In this document: positions 7,948 through 10,061 of the stretch, in pieces | Layout of the letters: each line of letters begins with the position of its first letter | Numbering within the stretch: position 1 is the first letter of the stretch | Assembly (NCBI GenBank): GCA_003024985.2 | Contig: PXIH01S0006765.1 | Strand: one strand, 5' to 3' | DNA length: 10,061 nt | Source of the DNA: Euperipatoides rowelli | Taxonomy: Eukaryota > Onychophora > Udeonychophora > Euonychophora > Peripatopsidae | The notes under the pieces: generated by a model | Databases searched by the model: none | Told to the model about the DNA's origin: nothing | What the model saw: only the letters and a program-made list of their open reading frames with translations | Program-made: the position numbers and the translations under genes

Positions 7948-8459
7948 TAGGGTTGCCACGTGTCCTACTTTTGGTAGGACAGTACTACAATAATGATAGA
8001 TGTCCTACATCCTATATGAAAGCTTAATTGTCTTATTTTACATTTGTAAACAAAAAAAAACAACTTTATGTTCAAAAATTAAGTCATTTTAAAAAATTAA
8101 AGAGATACAAAGAACATTCAATTTCTGAACGTACACAACTGATTTTGTGAACAATAAAAATCTTTGTTGACAACAATGTAAAAATCTTCGTTGGCAACAA
8201 TATTTTTCTCCAACAATGAAAAGTTTCATTTTATTACAAACTTCCATATTTGGCCATGGCGGGAAGCGCTATAATCGCTATTGGATATTTGGCGTTATAT
8301 TCAATTATTGATAATTACCTAAATTATATAGTGTTATATTAAATTACTGTTGTCACCTAAATTTATCCAAAATAAATCATAATTTTATTAATATATTTAA
8401 TTTTTTTTTTTTTTGGTTGTCGATTTGTCCTACATTGAGCATCTCATGTGGCAACCCTA
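7948..8459. mobile_element. hAT-type MITE, 512 bp, inside RBM22 intron
   Basis: The left end is TAGGGTTGCCACGTG at 7948-7962. The right end, read on the minus strand from 8459, is TAGGGTTGCCACATG, so the ends match at 14 of 15 positions. The flanking 8 bases are CTCTTTAC (7940-7947) and CTCTTTGT (8460-8467), 6 of 8 identical, as expected of a somewhat old hAT target duplication. The motif TGTCCTAC repeats near both ends (7961, 8001 and 8426), and its complement GTAGGAC at 7974-7980 forms a left subterminal hairpin. Such repeats often serve as transposase binding sites. There is no transposase, so it would depend on an autonomous relative. Family assignment is inferred from duplication length and end style. 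Confidence 0.75.
8156..8203. repeat. 24-bp tandem duplication in the MITE
   Basis: The units at 8156-8179 and 8180-8203 share 21 of 24 bases (A5-TCTTTGTTGACAACAATGT type). CCAACAATG at 8211-8219 is a further partial echo. GTTG/CAAC pairs within each unit give it small hairpin potential. Confidence 0.85.
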
Positions 8460-8570
8460 CTCTTTGTTAACAGTCAAAAAAAAATTTTTTTTATGTATTT
8501 TGGAGTCCTTAGCAAATTCTCTTCTCATTTCCTAAGATATTATGATATTGATTAAAAAAAAAAATTTAAC

Positions 8571-8635
8571 CCATTAGAGCTCACTAGTCGTAATTAAAAA
8601 AATTACATTTCTGCTCAGCTGTTAACTGCTAATGG
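8571..8635. repeat. Nested foldback after the MITE
   Basis: CCATTAG at 8571-8577 pairs with CTAATGG at 8629-8635, and inside it GTAATT at 8590-8595 pairs with AATTAC at 8601-8606. TTAA followed by CCC at 8566-8572 recalls the target site and first bases of piggyBac-type elements. The right end lacks the expected GGG-TTAA, so that link is weak. Confidence 0.4.
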
Positions 8636-9358
8636 ACAGTGTGATTCCATTTTTTTTTTGTATATTTAAAGTCATTGTAGCCTTAATATTTGATCAATCA
8701 TGAAGTGTTTTATAGCATTTTCAAATAAACAGGCCTTAAATGGTATAAACATTTTTCAAAATTAAATATTAATTAATATGTAAAAAAATTAATAAAAAAG
8801 ATTTTAATTTAAAAAATTTTAATCGTAAAATTATTATTCTCCATTTTGGTGCTTATAGTTTTTCTTCAAATTAAGCATGAAAACCACTCACATAGAGCAA
8901 TTCTATGCCAATTTACTTTCATTTGACATATTGCATAATATTATAACTCAAATACAATGGCCTATAGATGACAAAACACACCGCCATACAAAATAAAAAT
9001 GAAAAAAATGCTTTACCTTTAAAAAAAATCGTCAAAAAGATTCAGGTTTCCATTATTTTTTTTATTAAAAAATCATATAAAAATCAGCCGTTTAAGCTAG
9101 AAACCTCCAAATTGGTTTGTCTGAATCAATTAAATGTCTTGTTTCATAATGTGATCAAAGTGATAACTGTATCACGTGATCTGGAAATGAGCTTAAACTT
9201 TGACCCTTGGATTAATCAGTAGTTGAGAAGAAAAATCAATTCTGTTTCAACGGATTTTTCTGTACTTGAGCCCAATAAGGTTAAACAAAGGTGCAAAATA
9301 TATGGCATTTTAAAGGTTTAAATGTACTGTATATTTAGAAAAATTTCCTATTTTTCTT

Positions 9359-9403
9359 CTTACTGTTTTTTTCTTTTGTTTCTTTTTTTCTTTCTCCATT
9401 TAG
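9359..9403 (+). promoter_or_regulatory. Polypyrimidine tract and 3' splice site of exon B
   Basis: A long tract rich in T and C runs from about 9363 to 9401 and ends in the acceptor TAG at 9401-9403. CTTAC at 9359-9363 is a possible branch site, with its adenosine at 9362, 41 bases before the exon. The tract is the strongest pyrimidine run next to any exon here and fixes the start of exon B. Confidence 0.7.
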
Positions 9404-9566
9404 ACCAAAGAAAGATATGGAAAAGAGTGTAAAATATGTTCACGTCCTTTTACAGTATTTCGTTGGTGTCCAGGTGCACGTATGCGATTTAAAAAAACTG
9501 AAGTCTGTCAAACTTGCTCCAAACTAAAAAATATATGCCAAACATGCTTGTTGGATCTTGAATATG
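9404..9566 (+). CDS. RBM22: RBM22 internal coding exon B, Cys-rich zinc-binding domain
   Basis: The exon gives 54 codons plus one base. It starts [12 protein letters not shown] and ends [10 protein letters not shown], followed by the first base of a split Gly codon. This continues exon A exactly as in RBM22 proteins. Cysteines lie at exon codons 9, 12, 22, 35, 38, 45 and 48. With the pair in exon A they give nine conserved Cys, the zinc-binding N-terminal part of the protein. The [11 protein letters not shown] block is near-invariant in the family. The CCCH finger and RRM that follow in full-length RBM22 are outside the window. The acceptor is CATTTAG behind a tract of about 40 bases rich in T and C, and the donor is GTAATT, giving a phase 1 intron. 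Third positions are mostly A or T, in keeping with the genome. No frameshift or stop is present, so this looks like the live gene rather than a retrocopy. Confidence 0.96.
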
Positions 9567-10061
9567 GTAATTTGTTTTCATTATTAATTAAGACTTAATT
9601 GTCCTATCTAAATTAATGCATTAATTTTAGGTTCTGTTATTGAAAGGTTTGTGGAATAACTTGTGAATCAATTTCACAAAACTTGCCACAAGGCTAGGCA
9701 ATGATATAACATTTTAACAAGTAGGTTCCCATAATATGTTGGGTGATAATTACATAGTGCTTTCTCTTGGCAGAATGAAACATATTTTAAAATAATTGCT
9801 TCACCAAGAATGATTAAACTTGAGAAGATGGAATCTAACTTTTATCCACAAATAATGAATCTTAATTAATGAGACATCTATGGTACTAAGTTAACTATCA
9901 TACATTTTTTTATTTTCATTTAGGCTCATTATATAAATAGAAATTATTCACTCACAAATTGATTTTTAATTAATACCTAAAACTTTGCTGGGCTTCTGAG
10001 CCTAGTATTTCTGGAATTATTACACTTTCAGTATTTCTAATTGTTTTTTTTTTTTTTTTTT
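9567..10061 (+). other. RBM22: RBM22 downstream intron, 5' part
   Basis: The intron begins with the GTAATT donor after the first base of a Gly codon and runs off the window in a poly-T tract from about 10044. The next family block (Gly-Leu-Pro-Ile-Gln-Val) is not encoded in these 495 bases, so the next exon lies beyond the window. Two acceptor-like sites at 9630 and 9923 lead only to short frames ending in stops. Nothing else is recognisable. Confidence 0.8.

Larger units (their letters stand above)
6147..9403 (+). other. RBM22: RBM22 intron between exons A and B
   Basis: This 3,257-bp intron starts GTATGT and ends ATTTAG. It is in phase 0, between the Met codon of exon A and the Thr codon of exon B. 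I see no further exon in it: open frames at 6603-6830 (minus) and 8968-9222 (plus) have low-complexity A/T-driven composition and no recognisable domain. It carries a 512-bp hAT-type MITE at 7948-8459 and a foldback at 8571-8635. The stretches 6147-7947 and 8640-9350 otherwise hold only A/T-rich sequence with poly-A and poly-T runs. Confidence 0.9.

Noticed and set aside
2246-8874. Shared 16-mer TTTTTCTTCAAATTAA at 2246-2261 and 8859-8874
   Set aside because: Similarity does not extend beyond the A/T-rich word, so chance is likely.
8968-9222. 84-codon open frame on the + strand
   Set aside because: Lys- and Ile-rich product of A/T-rich intron with no recognisable family. The part from about 9085 to 9222 is less A/T-rich and could be repeat-derived, but I could not identify it.
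1-10061. CRISPR array, phage or bacterial operon
   Set aside because: No regularly spaced repeats with unique spacers, no ribosome binding sites and no dense coding; the spliced RBM22 exons show this is animal nuclear DNA.

Overview
The window comes from an A/T-rich animal nuclear genome (I estimate a little over 70% A+T by eye). It holds a small part of one spliced gene in a large amount of non-coding, repeat-derived DNA. The only protein-coding sequence I can support is two internal exons of the splicing factor RBM22 on the + strand. Exon A (6093-6146, 54 bp) and exon B (9404-9566, 163 bp) encode most of the conserved cysteine-rich N-terminal zinc-binding region. They are separated by a 3,257-bp intron. 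The first coding exon, with the start codon, and all exons after the zinc-binding region are outside the window. The protein matches the animal RBM22 family closely, but the sequence does not fix a species; an invertebrate with an A/T-rich, transposon-laden genome fits best.

Layout. Positions 1-1606 are A/T-rich DNA with a few inverted repeats and no recognisable gene. Positions 1607-2958 form a 1,352-bp hAT-like non-autonomous DNA transposon with short imperfect terminal inverted repeats, G/C-rich subterminal blocks and an imperfect 8-bp target-site duplication. It contains hairpins, a 26-bp tandem duplication, an end-like piece of a second hAT-type element and all three ambiguous bases of the window. 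Positions 2959-4462 are featureless apart from microsatellites and a probable LINE 3' tail. Positions 4463-5602 are a composite segment bracketed by a near-identical direct repeat of 44-48 bp. It contains a degenerate tRNA-like SINE head, a four-copy repeat of about 30 bp and a TATA-type core promoter. After that come a possible LINE endonuclease relic on the minus strand and then the branch point and acceptor of RBM22 exon A. The intron between the exons carries a complete-looking 512-bp hAT-type MITE (7948-8459) with matching terminal repeats and an 8-bp imperfect target-site duplication. After exon B the window ends in intron and a poly-T run.

Functionally, the two exons belong to one gene for a spliceosome component. 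Everything else appears to be mobile-element debris in or near its introns. I found no operon, RNA gene, CRISPR array or defence system. The points most worth a second look are the bracketed composite segment at 4463-5602, the two previously unnamed hAT-type elements, and the excess of TAGGCTA/TAGCCTA words through the window.
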